Source: Citricoccus sp. WCRC_4 (lineage in GTDB: Bacteria > Actinomycetota > Actinomycetes > Actinomycetales > Micrococcaceae). Taken from it: a DNA stretch of 7,531 nt. A model generated the notes under the pieces. That model saw only the letters and a list, made by a program, of their open reading frames with translations. It did no database searches and was not told the DNA's origin. The translations under genes and the position numbers were made by a program. The stretch is taken from positions 1-7,531 of the forward strand of contig JAPFFX010000418.1 in assembly GCA_026645375.1 (NCBI GenBank). Reading direction: 5' to 3'. The stretch's first letter is position 1. Each line of letters begins with the position of its first letter. Positions 1-6,524 of this stretch are shown one piece after another.

Positions 1-548
1 TCGTCCCGCTTGGCCTTGTCCACGCCCTGGTTCTTCAGCGGCAGCTCCACGTTGTCCCGCACCCGCATCCACGGGAACAGGGACCGGCCGTACTCCTGGA
101 ACACCACGGCCATGGACTTCGGCGGACCGGTGACCTTCTTGCCGTGCAGGGTGACCTCGCCGGCGGTGGGGGCCAGCAGGCCGGAGATGCACTTGAGCAG
201 CGTGGTCTTGCCGGAGCCGGAGGGGCCCACCAGGCAGGCCAGCTGGCCCTGGGGCAGGTCGAAGGTGAGGTTCCGGACGGCCTCGATGTCGCCGCCGTCG
301 GTGTGGTAGACCTTCTTCAGGTTGCGCACGGCCAGCATGGCCTCGCCGTCCGGCATGGTCTTGCCCACGGTGAGCAGGCCGTCGGGGGTCTCGGCCACGC
401 CACCCTGCGAGGAGACGGTGCCTTCGGTGGAGATCTGGTCCGGGGTCATGTCCTCGGTCCCTTCCTGGGTGGGGATGGTCGGTTCGGAAGCGGGGATGCC
501 GGCGGCGCGGTGATCGCCGGCGGGGGCGGAGTGCGGGTCAGGCTGCAT
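1..548 (-). CDS. ABC transporter ATP-binding protein, NitT/TauT (SsuB/TauB-like) family, partial at window edge
   Basis: This is the N-terminal 182 codons of the cytoplasmic ATPase that powers the importer encoded by the two upstream permeases. Numbering from the start at 548, Walker A (GPSGSGKTT) lies at about residues 108-116 and the Q-loop (VFQEYGRSLFPW) at about 149-160. The FPW after the Q-loop is typical of nitrate/sulfonate/taurine ATPases. The signature motif and Walker B lie beyond position 1. The ATG at 548 is preceded by AGGGAG with a 7-nt spacer and overlaps the permease stop by 11 nt. An alternative in-frame ATG at 449 has AGGAAGGG with a 9-nt spacer and would remove a 33-residue, probably disordered leader. 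I prefer 548 because that stretch keeps high third-position GC and the operon is otherwise overlapped. The family is clear; the start and the substrate are not. Confidence 0.93.
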   Translation of the reverse strand, partial: MQPDPHSAPAGDHRAAGIPASEPTIPTQEGTEDMTPDQISTEGTVSSQGGVAETPDGLLTVGKTMPDGEAMLAVRNLKKVYHTDGGDIEAVRNLTFDLPQGQLACLVGPSGSGKTTLLKCISGLLAPTAGEVTLHGKKVTGPPKSMAVVFQEYGRSLFPWMRVRDNVELPLKNQGVDKAKRD

Positions 549-1314
549 TCTCGATCTCCCTCAGGCCGTGGTACCAGCGCAGCACCACGCGCTCGATGAG
601 CTGGAAGATGAAGGACAGCAGCACGCCGATGATGCCCAGCAGCACGATGCCGGACCACATCTCCGGGATCGCGAAGGAACGCTGGAACTGCACGATGGTG
701 AAGCCCAGGCCGGAGGACGCGGCGAACATCTCGGAGATGACCATCAGGATCAGCGCGATGGACAGCGACTGGCGGATGCCGGCCATGATCTGCGGCATCG
801 CCGAGGGCAGGATCAGGTAGCGGACCCGGTTGAAGCCCTTGATGCCGTAGGTGTGGGTGGTGTCCGAGAGGACCTCGTCCATGGCGCGCACGCCCTCGAT
901 CGTGTTCAGCAGGATCGGCCAGACGGCGCCGGCGATGATCACCGCGACCTTCATGTCGTCGCCGATGCCGATCAGCAGCATCAGGACGGGGATCAGGACG
1001 GTGGGCGGGATGGCCCGGAAGAACTCCAGGGTCGGCTCGAGCAGCGCCCGCAGCCAGCGGATCGAGCCGATGAGCAGTCCGCCGACCATGCCGATGACGA
1101 TCGAGCCGAGGATGCCCCAGAACAACCGGACCAGGGACGGGAAGACATCGGTGGTCATCCGGTCCCAGGTCCAGGTCTCCACGAAGGTCTCGGCCAGCAG
1201 GGCCGGGGTGGGGACGAAGAAGTTCTTCTCGCCGAACGCGGTGGCGAGGTACCAGATGACCAGCAGGATGACCGGCAGGCCGACGATGTACAGGAGGGAC
1301 TTGAGGGTTTTCAC
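538..1314 (-). CDS. ABC transporter permease, NitT/TauT (SsuC/TauC-like) family, second permease
   Basis: A 258-residue inner-membrane permease of the BPD_transp_1 fold, the normal length for SsuC/TauC. The first membrane segment is at about residues 7-26, with further hydrophobic segments near 62-84, 104-117, 122-137, 184-199 and 221-241. The cytoplasmic EAA-type coupling loop, which docks on the ATPase, spans about 143-172 (THTYGIKG, then RVRYLILPSAMPQ). The start is GTG at 1314: it forms a GTGA overlap with the stop of the preceding permease and has GGAGG seven bases upstream. The open frame continues much further upstream, but that part is only the shadow of the preceding gene. The protein differs clearly from permease 1, so the importer is probably a heterodimer, whereas SsuC/TauC systems usually have one permease gene. 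The ligand is unknown. Confidence 0.93.
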   Translation of the reverse strand: MKTLKSLLYIVGLPVILLVIWYLATAFGEKNFFVPTPALLAETFVETWTWDRMTTDVFPSLVRLFWGILGSIVIGMVGGLLIGSIRWLRALLEPTLEFFRAIPPTVLIPVLMLLIGIGDDMKVAVIIAGAVWPILLNTIEGVRAMDEVLSDTTHTYGIKGFNRVRYLILPSAMPQIMAGIRQSLSIALILMVISEMFAASSGLGFTIVQFQRSFAIPEMWSGIVLLGIIGVLLSFIFQLIERVVLRWYHGLREIENAA

Positions 1315-2369
1315 TTGACGACCTCCGTACGCACCGAGGAGTGCCAGGACAGCACGCGCCGCTCGATCACGCGCATGACGATGTTGATGAGGACGCCGAG
1401 CATGCCGGTCGCCAGGATGAGGGCGTACATGGCCACGTAGGAGCCGCCGGACTGGGCCTTGGCGATCTCCGCGCCCAGGCCCGGGGTGCCGATGATCAGC
1501 TGGGCGGTGATCGCCAGGATCAGCGCGACGGCGGCGGCCAGGCGGATGCCCGTCATCAGGTACGGCAGGGTGGTCGGGAAGATGACGTACCGCAGGCGGG
1601 CCAGCGGGCCCAGGCCGTAGGACCGGGCGGTGTTCATGGCCACGTTGTCCACGTCGGCCACGCCGTAGAGGACCTGGATGAGGACCTGCCAGAAGGAGGC
1701 GTAGACGATCAGCAGCAACGCGGACTGGATGCTCACGCCGTAGAGCAGCACCGCCAGCGGGATCAGGGCCACCGACGGCACCGGGCGCAGGAACTCGATG
1801 GTCGAGTTCGTGAACCGGCGCAGGAACGTCGAGGATCCGATGACGAACCCGAGCACCGTGGCGGCCGTGACGGCGATGACCATGCCGAGGAACCACTGCA
1901 GCATCGTGTCCCCGACGGCCTCCCAGAAGGCGGCCAGCCCGAAGTTGCGGAACAGGTCCGCGATCGCGGCCGAGGCCGGGGGCAGGTAGGTCGGGTTCAC
2001 CACGCCGGTCCGGGACACCAGTTCCCAGGTCAGCAGGAAGCCGAGCAGGCCCACCACGCCCAGCAACCGGGTGCCCCAGCCCCGCCGGGCCCGGCGCCGG
2101 GCCCGGCCCGGGCCGGAGCTCGTCCTGGAACCGGTGGCGCCGGACTGCGCCACGGACGTGGGCGGGGCGGCCGGATCCGGACGGGTGGGGATGTCGAGGG
2201 CGGCGACGGTGGCCGCGTCGACGTGCCGGCGGGTGTCACCCCGCCGCTGGTCGGGACGGGCGGCGGCCTCGAGGCGGTGCAACCGCTCGATCTCCGTCTC
2301 CCGCCGGGGGTCCCCGGACGCGTGTGGGCCGCGCGGGCCCGGTGCGCCGGAGGGCGTCTGGTCAGTCAT
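1311..2369 (-). CDS. ABC transporter permease, NitT/TauT family, first permease with long N-terminal extension
   Basis: A 352-residue permease and the first full gene of the minus-strand importer operon. Residues 1 to about 98 are a hydrophilic Pro/Ala/Arg/Gly-rich extension ending in a basic cluster (RARRRARR) just before the first membrane segment (about 101-118). The rest is a normal BPD_transp_1 permease with hydrophobic segments near 155-178, 198-211, 215-234, 278-294 and 313-334. The EAA-type loop is at about 238-268 (NTARSYGLG, then RLRYVIFPTTLP). The ATG at 2369 is the only Met before the membrane core, and a short upstream ORF stops across it (shared ATGACTGA), suggesting coupled translation. 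Its own ribosome site is weak: GGAG lies 11 nt upstream. Close relatives of about 260 residues lack such an extension; a role for it in tethering or regulation is only a guess. Confidence 0.92.
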   Translation of the reverse strand: MTDQTPSGAPGPRGPHASGDPRRETEIERLHRLEAAARPDQRRGDTRRHVDAATVAALDIPTRPDPAAPPTSVAQSGATGSRTSSGPGRARRRARRGWGTRLLGVVGLLGFLLTWELVSRTGVVNPTYLPPASAAIADLFRNFGLAAFWEAVGDTMLQWFLGMVIAVTAATVLGFVIGSSTFLRRFTNSTIEFLRPVPSVALIPLAVLLYGVSIQSALLLIVYASFWQVLIQVLYGVADVDNVAMNTARSYGLGPLARLRYVIFPTTLPYLMTGIRLAAAVALILAITAQLIIGTPGLGAEIAKAQSGGSYVAMYALILATGMLGVLINIVMRVIERRVLSWHSSVRTEVVK

Positions 2370-2406
2370 CGCTCGAGGTGCTCCGCTCGTGACAGGGGGT
2401 TGTCAT
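2362..2406 (-). CDS. Short upstream ORF (14 aa) overlapping the first permease start; candidate leader peptide
   Basis: The frame reads MTTPCHERSTSSDD and then TGA. Its ATG (2406-2404) has GGGAG eight bases upstream, a better ribosome site than that of the permease. Its stop overlaps the permease ATG inside ATGACTGA (2369-2362), the classic geometry for translational coupling. The first bases of its ribosome site fall in the 3' arm of the hairpin at 2418-2438. The peptide has one Cys and no run of a single amino acid, so it does not look like an attenuation peptide. I do not recognise it. It may be real, or a chance short frame in GC-rich DNA. Confidence 0.42.
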   Translation of the reverse strand: MTTPCHERSTSSDD

Positions 2407-2417
2407 GCCGTGGTCTC

Positions 2418-2438
2418 CCGGAGGTCGGTGGCCTCCGG
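2418..2438 (-). promoter_or_regulatory. Hairpin in the permease operon leader
   Basis: Perfect 7-bp arms, CCGGAGG and CCTCCGG, enclose a 7-nt loop. The hairpin lies between the predicted promoter and the upstream ORF. Its 3' arm runs into the GGGAG ribosome site of that ORF, so folding could limit initiation. No T-run follows, so it is not an obvious intrinsic terminator. Confidence 0.4.
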
Positions 2439-2464
2439 TGTGATGTGTCCCACAGCCTGCATCC

Positions 2465-2493
2465 AGACTAGACACTCGACCTTGATAGTTCAA
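2465..2493 (-). promoter_or_regulatory. Putative promoter of the permease-ATPase operon
   Basis: On the minus strand TTGAAC (2493-2488) is followed after exactly 17 bases by TAGTCT (2470-2465), a TAnnnT-type -10 usual for actinobacterial housekeeping promoters. Transcription would begin near 2458, giving a leader of about 90 nt before the permease ATG. A TTGACA at 2501-2496 is a better -35 by itself but has no matching -10 at 16-18 bases. Confidence 0.45.
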
Positions 2494-2496
2494 GGT
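2479..2496. promoter_or_regulatory. Perfect inverted repeat over the -35 region, candidate operator
   Basis: ACCTTGA, four bases (TAGT), then TCAAGGT: seven perfectly matched base pairs in each arm. It covers the proposed -35 of the minus-strand operon and lies between divergent genes, where LysR-type regulators commonly bind. The spacing is T-N10-A rather than the canonical T-N11-A, so another regulator could use it. Confidence 0.5.
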
Positions 2497-2532
2497 GTCA
2501 ATGATTCTGAGTTCCAACGGATTGTCGGCGTT

Positions 2533-2560
2533 CGCCCCTGGGTCGCATCGGCCCGGGGCG
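2533..2560 (+). promoter_or_regulatory. Strong hairpin in the LysR gene leader
   Basis: Bases 2533-2538 (CGCCCC) pair with 2555-2560 (GGGGCG). T2539 is bulged. Bases 2540-2545 pair with 2549-2554, including one T-G wobble, leaving a 3-base CAT loop. That gives 12 pairs with one bulge. The wobble is a pair only in the plus-strand RNA, so the fold favours the regulator transcript. It lies about 100 nt before the LysR ATG and no T-run follows. Confidence 0.4.
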
Positions 2561-2662
2561 ATCCCTGCGGACGTCCAGAGGAACGTGCACGGGCAGTCGG
2601 CAGAATGGTCCCATGAACAGGCCCTCCACCACGAGTCGACACCGGGCGCGTCGGGACCCATC

Positions 2663-3568
2663 ATGCTCGACCTGAACCTGATCCGCGTGCTCGCCGCGGT
2701 CATCGAGGAGGGAACCCTCACGGCGGCAGCGGACCGGCTGAACCTCACCCAGCCCTCGATCACCCACGCGGTGAACCGGCTCCGGCGCCTCACGGGCGAC
2801 GACCTGTTCCGCCGGTCAGGACGCGGAGTCCGGCCCACCCGGGTGGCGCTGCAGCTCTACGCCGAGCTGGGGCACCTGCCGCGGGACGCCGACGCCGCCC
2901 TCGCCCGGCTCACCGTCTTCGACCCGTCCACGGCCGCGACTACGTTCCGGGCGGCCATGACCGACCTGGGCCAGGCCGCCTTCCTGCCCGCCCTGTCCTC
3001 CATGCTGGAGCGGGCTGCCCCGCGGGCCCGGCTGGACGTCCTGCCCCTGGACACGGACACCGCCGCCCGCGACCTGGAGGCCGGAGACATCGACCTGGCG
3101 ATCGCCTCGATCCCGCTGGAGGGCCGGATCCGCTCGATGCCGATCACCCGGGACCGCTACGTGGGGGTCTCGCGCGCCGGGCGGTTCGGCACCGCCCCGA
3201 CCCTGGACGCGCTGGCCCGCCTGCCGCGCGTCGTGGTCCGCGGGACGACCGGGCACACGATCGTGGAGTCGCGACTGCCTCCCCCGCCGCCCGGATCGGT
3301 CACCGTGGACGGGTTCTCCGGCATCCCGGCAGTCGTCTCCGGGACGGGACTGCTGGCCGTCGTCCCGGGCATCGTGGTCCCCGGGTGGACCGCGCGCTGG
3401 CCGCTGCACGCCTGGGAGCTGCCCCTGCCCGACGTGGAGACCACCGTGTTCATCCATGCCGCGCAGGGCGGTGCCACGGCCGCCGTGGACTGGTTCGTGG
3501 AACGCGCGGCGGCGGCGCTGCAGGACAGCCGGCCCGGAACCCTGGAGGAGCGGGGGCCGCTTCCATAG
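2663..3568 (+). CDS. LysR-type transcriptional regulator
   Basis: A 301-residue regulator, the usual length for the LysR family. The N-terminal winged helix-turn-helix is at about residues 3-62 (LTAAADRLNLTQPSITHAV, then DDLFRRSGRGVRPT), followed by a linker helix. The C-terminal effector-binding domain runs from about 93 to 290 and includes the typical AGDIDLAIAS strand-turn. It is transcribed divergently from the permeases and in line with the binding-protein and enzyme genes, so it most likely senses the imported compound or a product and controls both arms. The start at ATG 2663 puts the DNA-binding domain at the very N-terminus, as expected. The frame is open back to GTG 2495, but that part has lower third-position GC and holds the hairpin, so I treat it as leader. 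The ribosome site is weak. The effector is unknown. Confidence 0.94.
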   Translation: MLDLNLIRVLAAVIEEGTLTAAADRLNLTQPSITHAVNRLRRLTGDDLFRRSGRGVRPTRVALQLYAELGHLPRDADAALARLTVFDPSTAATTFRAAMTDLGQAAFLPALSSMLERAAPRARLDVLPLDTDTAARDLEAGDIDLAIASIPLEGRIRSMPITRDRYVGVSRAGRFGTAPTLDALARLPRVVVRGTTGHTIVESRLPPPPPGSVTVDGFSGIPAVVSGTGLLAVVPGIVVPGWTARWPLHAWELPLPDVETTVFIHAAQGGATAAVDWFVERAAAALQDSRPGTLEERGPLP

Positions 3569-3581
3569 ACCTCGCCTATGG
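3563..3581. promoter_or_regulatory. LysR-type binding-site-like inverted repeat (CCATAG-N7-CTATGG)
   Basis: CCATAG and CTATGG are perfect 6-bp arms around seven bases. The core ATAG-N7-CTAT satisfies the T-N11-A rule (T3566, A3578) and resembles the ATAC-N7-GTAT sites known for BenM/CatM regulators. It overlaps the TAG stop of the LysR gene and lies 83 bp before the binding-protein ATG, so it could govern that gene. It could also form a weak hairpin at the end of the LysR transcript, but no T-run follows. Confidence 0.5.
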
Positions 3582-3664
3582 GACGGGCGGGAAGATATCA
3601 GTGGTCCCGTGGGACACGGTGCGGTTCGATGGGGGGCACGTCCACCCGACCGAAGGAGTTCGTC

Positions 3665-4726
3665 ATGGGCCCCCACGCGCATCCCACCCGCACCACGGAC
3701 CGGCCCGGGCCGCGGCTGTCCCGCCGCACCCTGCTCATCACCGGTGCGGCCGCCCTCGTGGCCGGCACCGCCGCGGCCTGCGGCCAGGGCGAGCCCGCCG
3801 GCGGCAGCGCCACCTCGGGGGCCGCCGACGCCTCAGGGACCGGGTCCGGGGGCGGCGGGCTGAGGTCCGTCTCCGTCGCGGCGATCCCCATCGTGGACGT
3901 GGCGCCGCTCCACCTGGCCAAGGAGCAGGGCTTCTTCGAGGAGGCCGGCCTCGACGTCGCCATCGAGGCCACCTCCGGCGGCGCGATCTCGTTCCCCGGC
4001 GTCTCCTCCGGGCAGTTCGACTTCGCCTTCGGCAACGTGGTCTCGATGATGGTGGCGCGGTCGCAGGGTATCGGGCTCAAGTTCTTCTGCTCGGGGTCCA
4101 CCACCACGGGAGAGCCCGGCAACGACAACGTGGCCCTCATCGCCGCCCCGGACTCCGGGTACGCGTCGATGACCGACCTGGCGGGCAAGACGCTCTCCTC
4201 CAACCAGCTCGCGAACATCGGTGACACCGCCTGCCGTCAGGCCATGGACAAGGCCGGGGGCGACGGCGGTTCGCTGGAGTTCATCGAGATGGCGTTCCCG
4301 GACGTCCAGGCGGCGCTGGAGAACGGGCAGCTCGATGCCGGCATCGTCGTCGAGCCCTTCGTCACCCCGGCGCTGAAGGCGGGGATGGTGGCGGTCAGCT
4401 GGCCGTACGCCGAGGCCAACCCGGAACTGGACACCGGTGGGTACTTCGCCAGCGAGGAGACCATCGAGAACGACCCGGAACTCGTGCGCTCCTTCCGGCA
4501 GGCTCTCGTCAAGGGCCTGGAGTACGCCCAGGCCAATCCGGACGAGGTCCGCCGGATCACCGGCACCTACGCGACGATCGAGCCGGAGGTGCTGGCCGAG
4601 ATCAAGCTGCCGCGGTTCCGCGCGGAGTTCGACATGGCCGCCCAGGAGGAGCTGGCCGAGACGGCGCGCACGTACGGGACCGTCACGGGCGAGCTGTCCG
4701 TCCCGGACATGTTCGTCGAGCTCTAG
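3665..4726 (+). CDS. ABC transporter substrate-binding lipoprotein, SsuA/THI5/NMT1-like, Tat signal
   Basis: A 353-residue extracytoplasmic solute-binding protein that delivers ligand to the permease pair. The N-terminus carries a twin-arginine signal (LSRRTLLI, residues 18-25), a hydrophobic stretch, and a lipobox-like TAAAC with the lipidated Cys at 39. A flexible Gly/Ser/Ala linker runs to about 65. The NMT1/THI5-like fold then begins with PLHLAKEQGFFEEAGLDV, the usual opening of NitT/TauT binding proteins; GYASMTDLAGKTL marks the next lobe. ATG 3665 is chosen because GAAGGAG lies six bases upstream and the signal peptide starts there. It is the only binding-protein gene in view and sits on the opposite arm from the permeases, before the thiamine-diphosphate enzyme gene. 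Ligand specificity cannot be read from the sequence. Confidence 0.93.
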   Translation: MGPHAHPTRTTDRPGPRLSRRTLLITGAAALVAGTAAACGQGEPAGGSATSGAADASGTGSGGGGLRSVSVAAIPIVDVAPLHLAKEQGFFEEAGLDVAIEATSGGAISFPGVSSGQFDFAFGNVVSMMVARSQGIGLKFFCSGSTTTGEPGNDNVALIAAPDSGYASMTDLAGKTLSSNQLANIGDTACRQAMDKAGGDGGSLEFIEMAFPDVQAALENGQLDAGIVVEPFVTPALKAGMVAVSWPYAEANPELDTGGYFASEETIENDPELVRSFRQALVKGLEYAQANPDEVRRITGTYATIEPEVLAEIKLPRFRAEFDMAAQEELAETARTYGTVTGELSVPDMFVEL

Positions 4727-4796
4727 GACCGCCCCGGACCACCCGGACCGACGCCGGCGCCCCGGTGCGGTGACATCTGCAGGAAGGACAGTCGCA

Positions 4797-6524
4797 ATGC
4801 GAGTAGACGAGGCAGTGGGGACGGTCATCGGCCGGATGGGTGCCCGCAGGATGTTCGGCGTGGTGGGCAGCGGCAACTTCCGCGTCACCAACGCCATGGC
4901 CCGCGCCGGCGTGCAGTTCACCGCCTCCCGGCACGAGATGGGCGCGGCGTGCATGGCCGACGCCTACTCCCGCGCCACCGGCGAGCTGACGGTGCTGACC
5001 GTCCACCAGGGCTGCGGCTTCTCCAACGCCCTGACCGGCATCGGCGAGGCGGCCAAGGCCCACACCCCGCTGCTCGTCGTCACCGGTGACACCCCCGGGG
5101 ACCAGAGGCAGAGCAACTTCTGGATCGACCAGGACAAGGTCGCCGAGGGCATGGGCGCCGTCCCGGAGCGCGTGCACTCGTCCGCCTCCGCCGTCCGGGA
5201 CGTCGTCCGGGCGGTCACGACGGCGGTCGACCAGCGCCGCACGGTCGTGCTGTCCCTGCCCCTGGACCTGCAGAACGCCGAGATCCCGGAGCGGGACGTC
5301 GCGCGGCTGGAACAGGTGGCCCCTCCCTCGGGCCCGCTGCGCGCGGCGCCGGCCCCGGAGGCCGTCGAGCAGCTCGCCGGACTGCTGGCCGGGGCACGGC
5401 GCCCGGTGATCGTCGGCGGCCGCGGCGCCCGGGCCGCCGTCGGGCCCATCCGCCGGCTCGCCGAGGCCGCCGGAGCCCTGCTGACCACGAGCGCGGTGGG
5501 CCGGGGCCTGTTCCACGACGACGAGTGGCACCTGGACGTGATGGGCGGGTTCTCCACGGACGGGGCGGCCGAGCTGATCGCGGGCGCCGACGTCCTGGTC
5601 GCCTTCGGCGCGGCGCTGAACCGCTGGACCGCCCGGGGCGGGGAGTTGCTCAAGCAGGCCACGGTCGTCCAGGTCGACGACCGCGTCGAGGCCTTCGGGT
5701 TCCACTACCCGGTGGACGTCACCGTCCTCGGGGACTCCGCGCTGACGGCCGAGGCCACGACGGCGGCCCTGCAGGCACTCCGCACGGGTGCGGACGGCGC
5801 CGGCGGTGCCGGAGCGGGCGGTGCCGGGGCGGACGGCGCGGTCGGTTACCGGACGCCCGAGGTGGCCCGGACGGTGGCCGAGTCGCTGAACTGGTCGGAC
5901 CAGCCCTTCGAGGACACCTCCGAGCCCGTGGCCCAGGGCGAGCCCGGCAGCGGCCGGATCGACCCGCGCACGCTGACCAATGTCCTGGACCGGATGCTGC
6001 CGATGGAACGGGTGGTCGTCCCGGACGGCGGCAACTTCAACGCCTATCCCGCCATGCACTTCCGGGTCCCGGACCATGACGGGTACTGCGTGCCGCTGGC
6101 GTTCCAGTCCATCGGCCTGGCCCTGTCGAGTGCCATCGGCGCCGCCGTCGCCCTGCCGGGCCGGGTGGCGATCGCCGGCGTCGGCGACGGGGGATTCATG
6201 ATGTCCCTCGTGGAGCTGGACACGGCCGTGCGCCTGGGACTGCCGCTGGTGGTCGTGGTCTACAACGACAACGCCTACGGCGCCGAGGTCCACCACTTCG
6301 CCCACGAGACCGACGAGCTGGACACGGTGGTCTTCCCCGAGACGGACATCGCGGCGATCGCCGCCGGCTACGGCTGCCAGGCCCTGACCGTGCGGCAGGA
6401 GTCGGACCTGGAGGCGGTGCGGGCCTGGGTCGAGGGACCGCGGGACCGGCCCCTGGTGATCGATGCGAAGATCACGTCCTTCCCCTCCTGGGTGCTCGCG
6501 CACTCCTTCGAGGCCGGGGAGTAG
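4797..6524 (+). CDS. Thiamine-diphosphate-dependent enzyme, acetolactate synthase/benzoylformate decarboxylase superfamily
   Basis: A 575-residue cytoplasmic enzyme with the three domains of this superfamily. The pyrimidine-binding domain (about 1-165) has the conserved catalytic Glu47 in SRHEMGAA. The middle domain is at about 190-330. The pyrophosphate-binding domain (about 370-560) has GDG at 463-465 and YNDNAYG at 489-495, the metal/ThDP motif at the usual spacing. All cofactor residues are present, so it should be active. It probably cleaves or joins a bond next to a carbonyl, as 2-oxoacid decarboxylases, carboligases and sulfoacetaldehyde acetyltransferase do. It lacks enough of a known subfamily pattern for me to name the reaction. 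ATG 4797 has AGGAAGG nine bases upstream; the frame is open much further back through the preceding gene. The 70-bp gap to the binding-protein gene suggests co-transcription and a substrate linked to the importer. A Gly/Ala linker at 331-350 is unusual. Confidence 0.93.
   Translation: MRVDEAVGTVIGRMGARRMFGVVGSGNFRVTNAMARAGVQFTASRHEMGAACMADAYSRATGELTVLTVHQGCGFSNALTGIGEAAKAHTPLLVVTGDTPGDQRQSNFWIDQDKVAEGMGAVPERVHSSASAVRDVVRAVTTAVDQRRTVVLSLPLDLQNAEIPERDVARLEQVAPPSGPLRAAPAPEAVEQLAGLLAGARRPVIVGGRGARAAVGPIRRLAEAAGALLTTSAVGRGLFHDDEWHLDVMGGFSTDGAAELIAGADVLVAFGAALNRWTARGGELLKQATVVQVDDRVEAFGFHYPVDVTVLGDSALTAEATTAALQALRTGADGAGGAGAGGAGADGAVGYRTPEVARTVAESLNWSDQPFEDTSEPVAQGEPGSGRIDPRTLTNVLDRMLPMERVVVPDGGNFNAYPAMHFRVPDHDGYCVPLAFQSIGLALSSAIGAAVALPGRVAIAGVGDGGFMMSLVELDTAVRLGLPLVVVVYNDNAYGAEVHHFAHETDELDTVVFPETDIAAIAAGYGCQALTVRQESDLEAVRAWVEGPRDRPLVIDAKITSFPSWVLAHSFEAGE
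5787..5846 (+). repeat. Gly/Ala/Asp repeat linker inside the thiamine-diphosphate enzyme gene
   Basis: Codons 331-350 are almost only Gly, Ala and Asp. At DNA level GGCGGTGCCGG recurs at 5802-5812 and 5817-5827 (15-bp period), and GCGGACGGCGC at 5790-5800 and 5829-5839. This looks like in-frame slippage expansion of the loop between the middle and C-terminal domains, away from the catalytic motifs. Confidence 0.7.

Noticed and set aside
568..2471. Long plus-strand open frames (290 and 376 codons) opposite the permeases
   Set aside because: They are antisense shadows of high-GC genes: rich in Asp, Gln, His, Arg and Gly, with no recognisable domain. The minus-strand frames encode clear permeases.
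2495..2662. N-terminal extension of the LysR protein from GTG 2495
   Set aside because: It would put 56 residues before a DNA-binding domain that is normally N-terminal. Third-position GC is lower there and the stretch holds a strong hairpin.
2613..2675. Twenty-codon frame overlapping the LysR start on the plus strand
   Set aside because: It has no ribosome site and an Arg/Ser-rich chance-like composition, and its overlap is not the ATGA/GTGA type.
4683..6503. 606-codon minus-strand open frame opposite the ThDP enzyme
   Set aside because: Low-complexity Gly/Arg/His/Val composition and no domain. The plus strand carries intact ThDP motifs.
4797..6524. Naming the ThDP enzyme sulfoacetaldehyde acetyltransferase (taurine pathway) because of the TauABC-like importer
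   Set aside because: The region around Glu47 and the C-terminal domain do not match the Xsc pattern I know, and no phosphotransacetylase or taurine dehydrogenase gene is in view.
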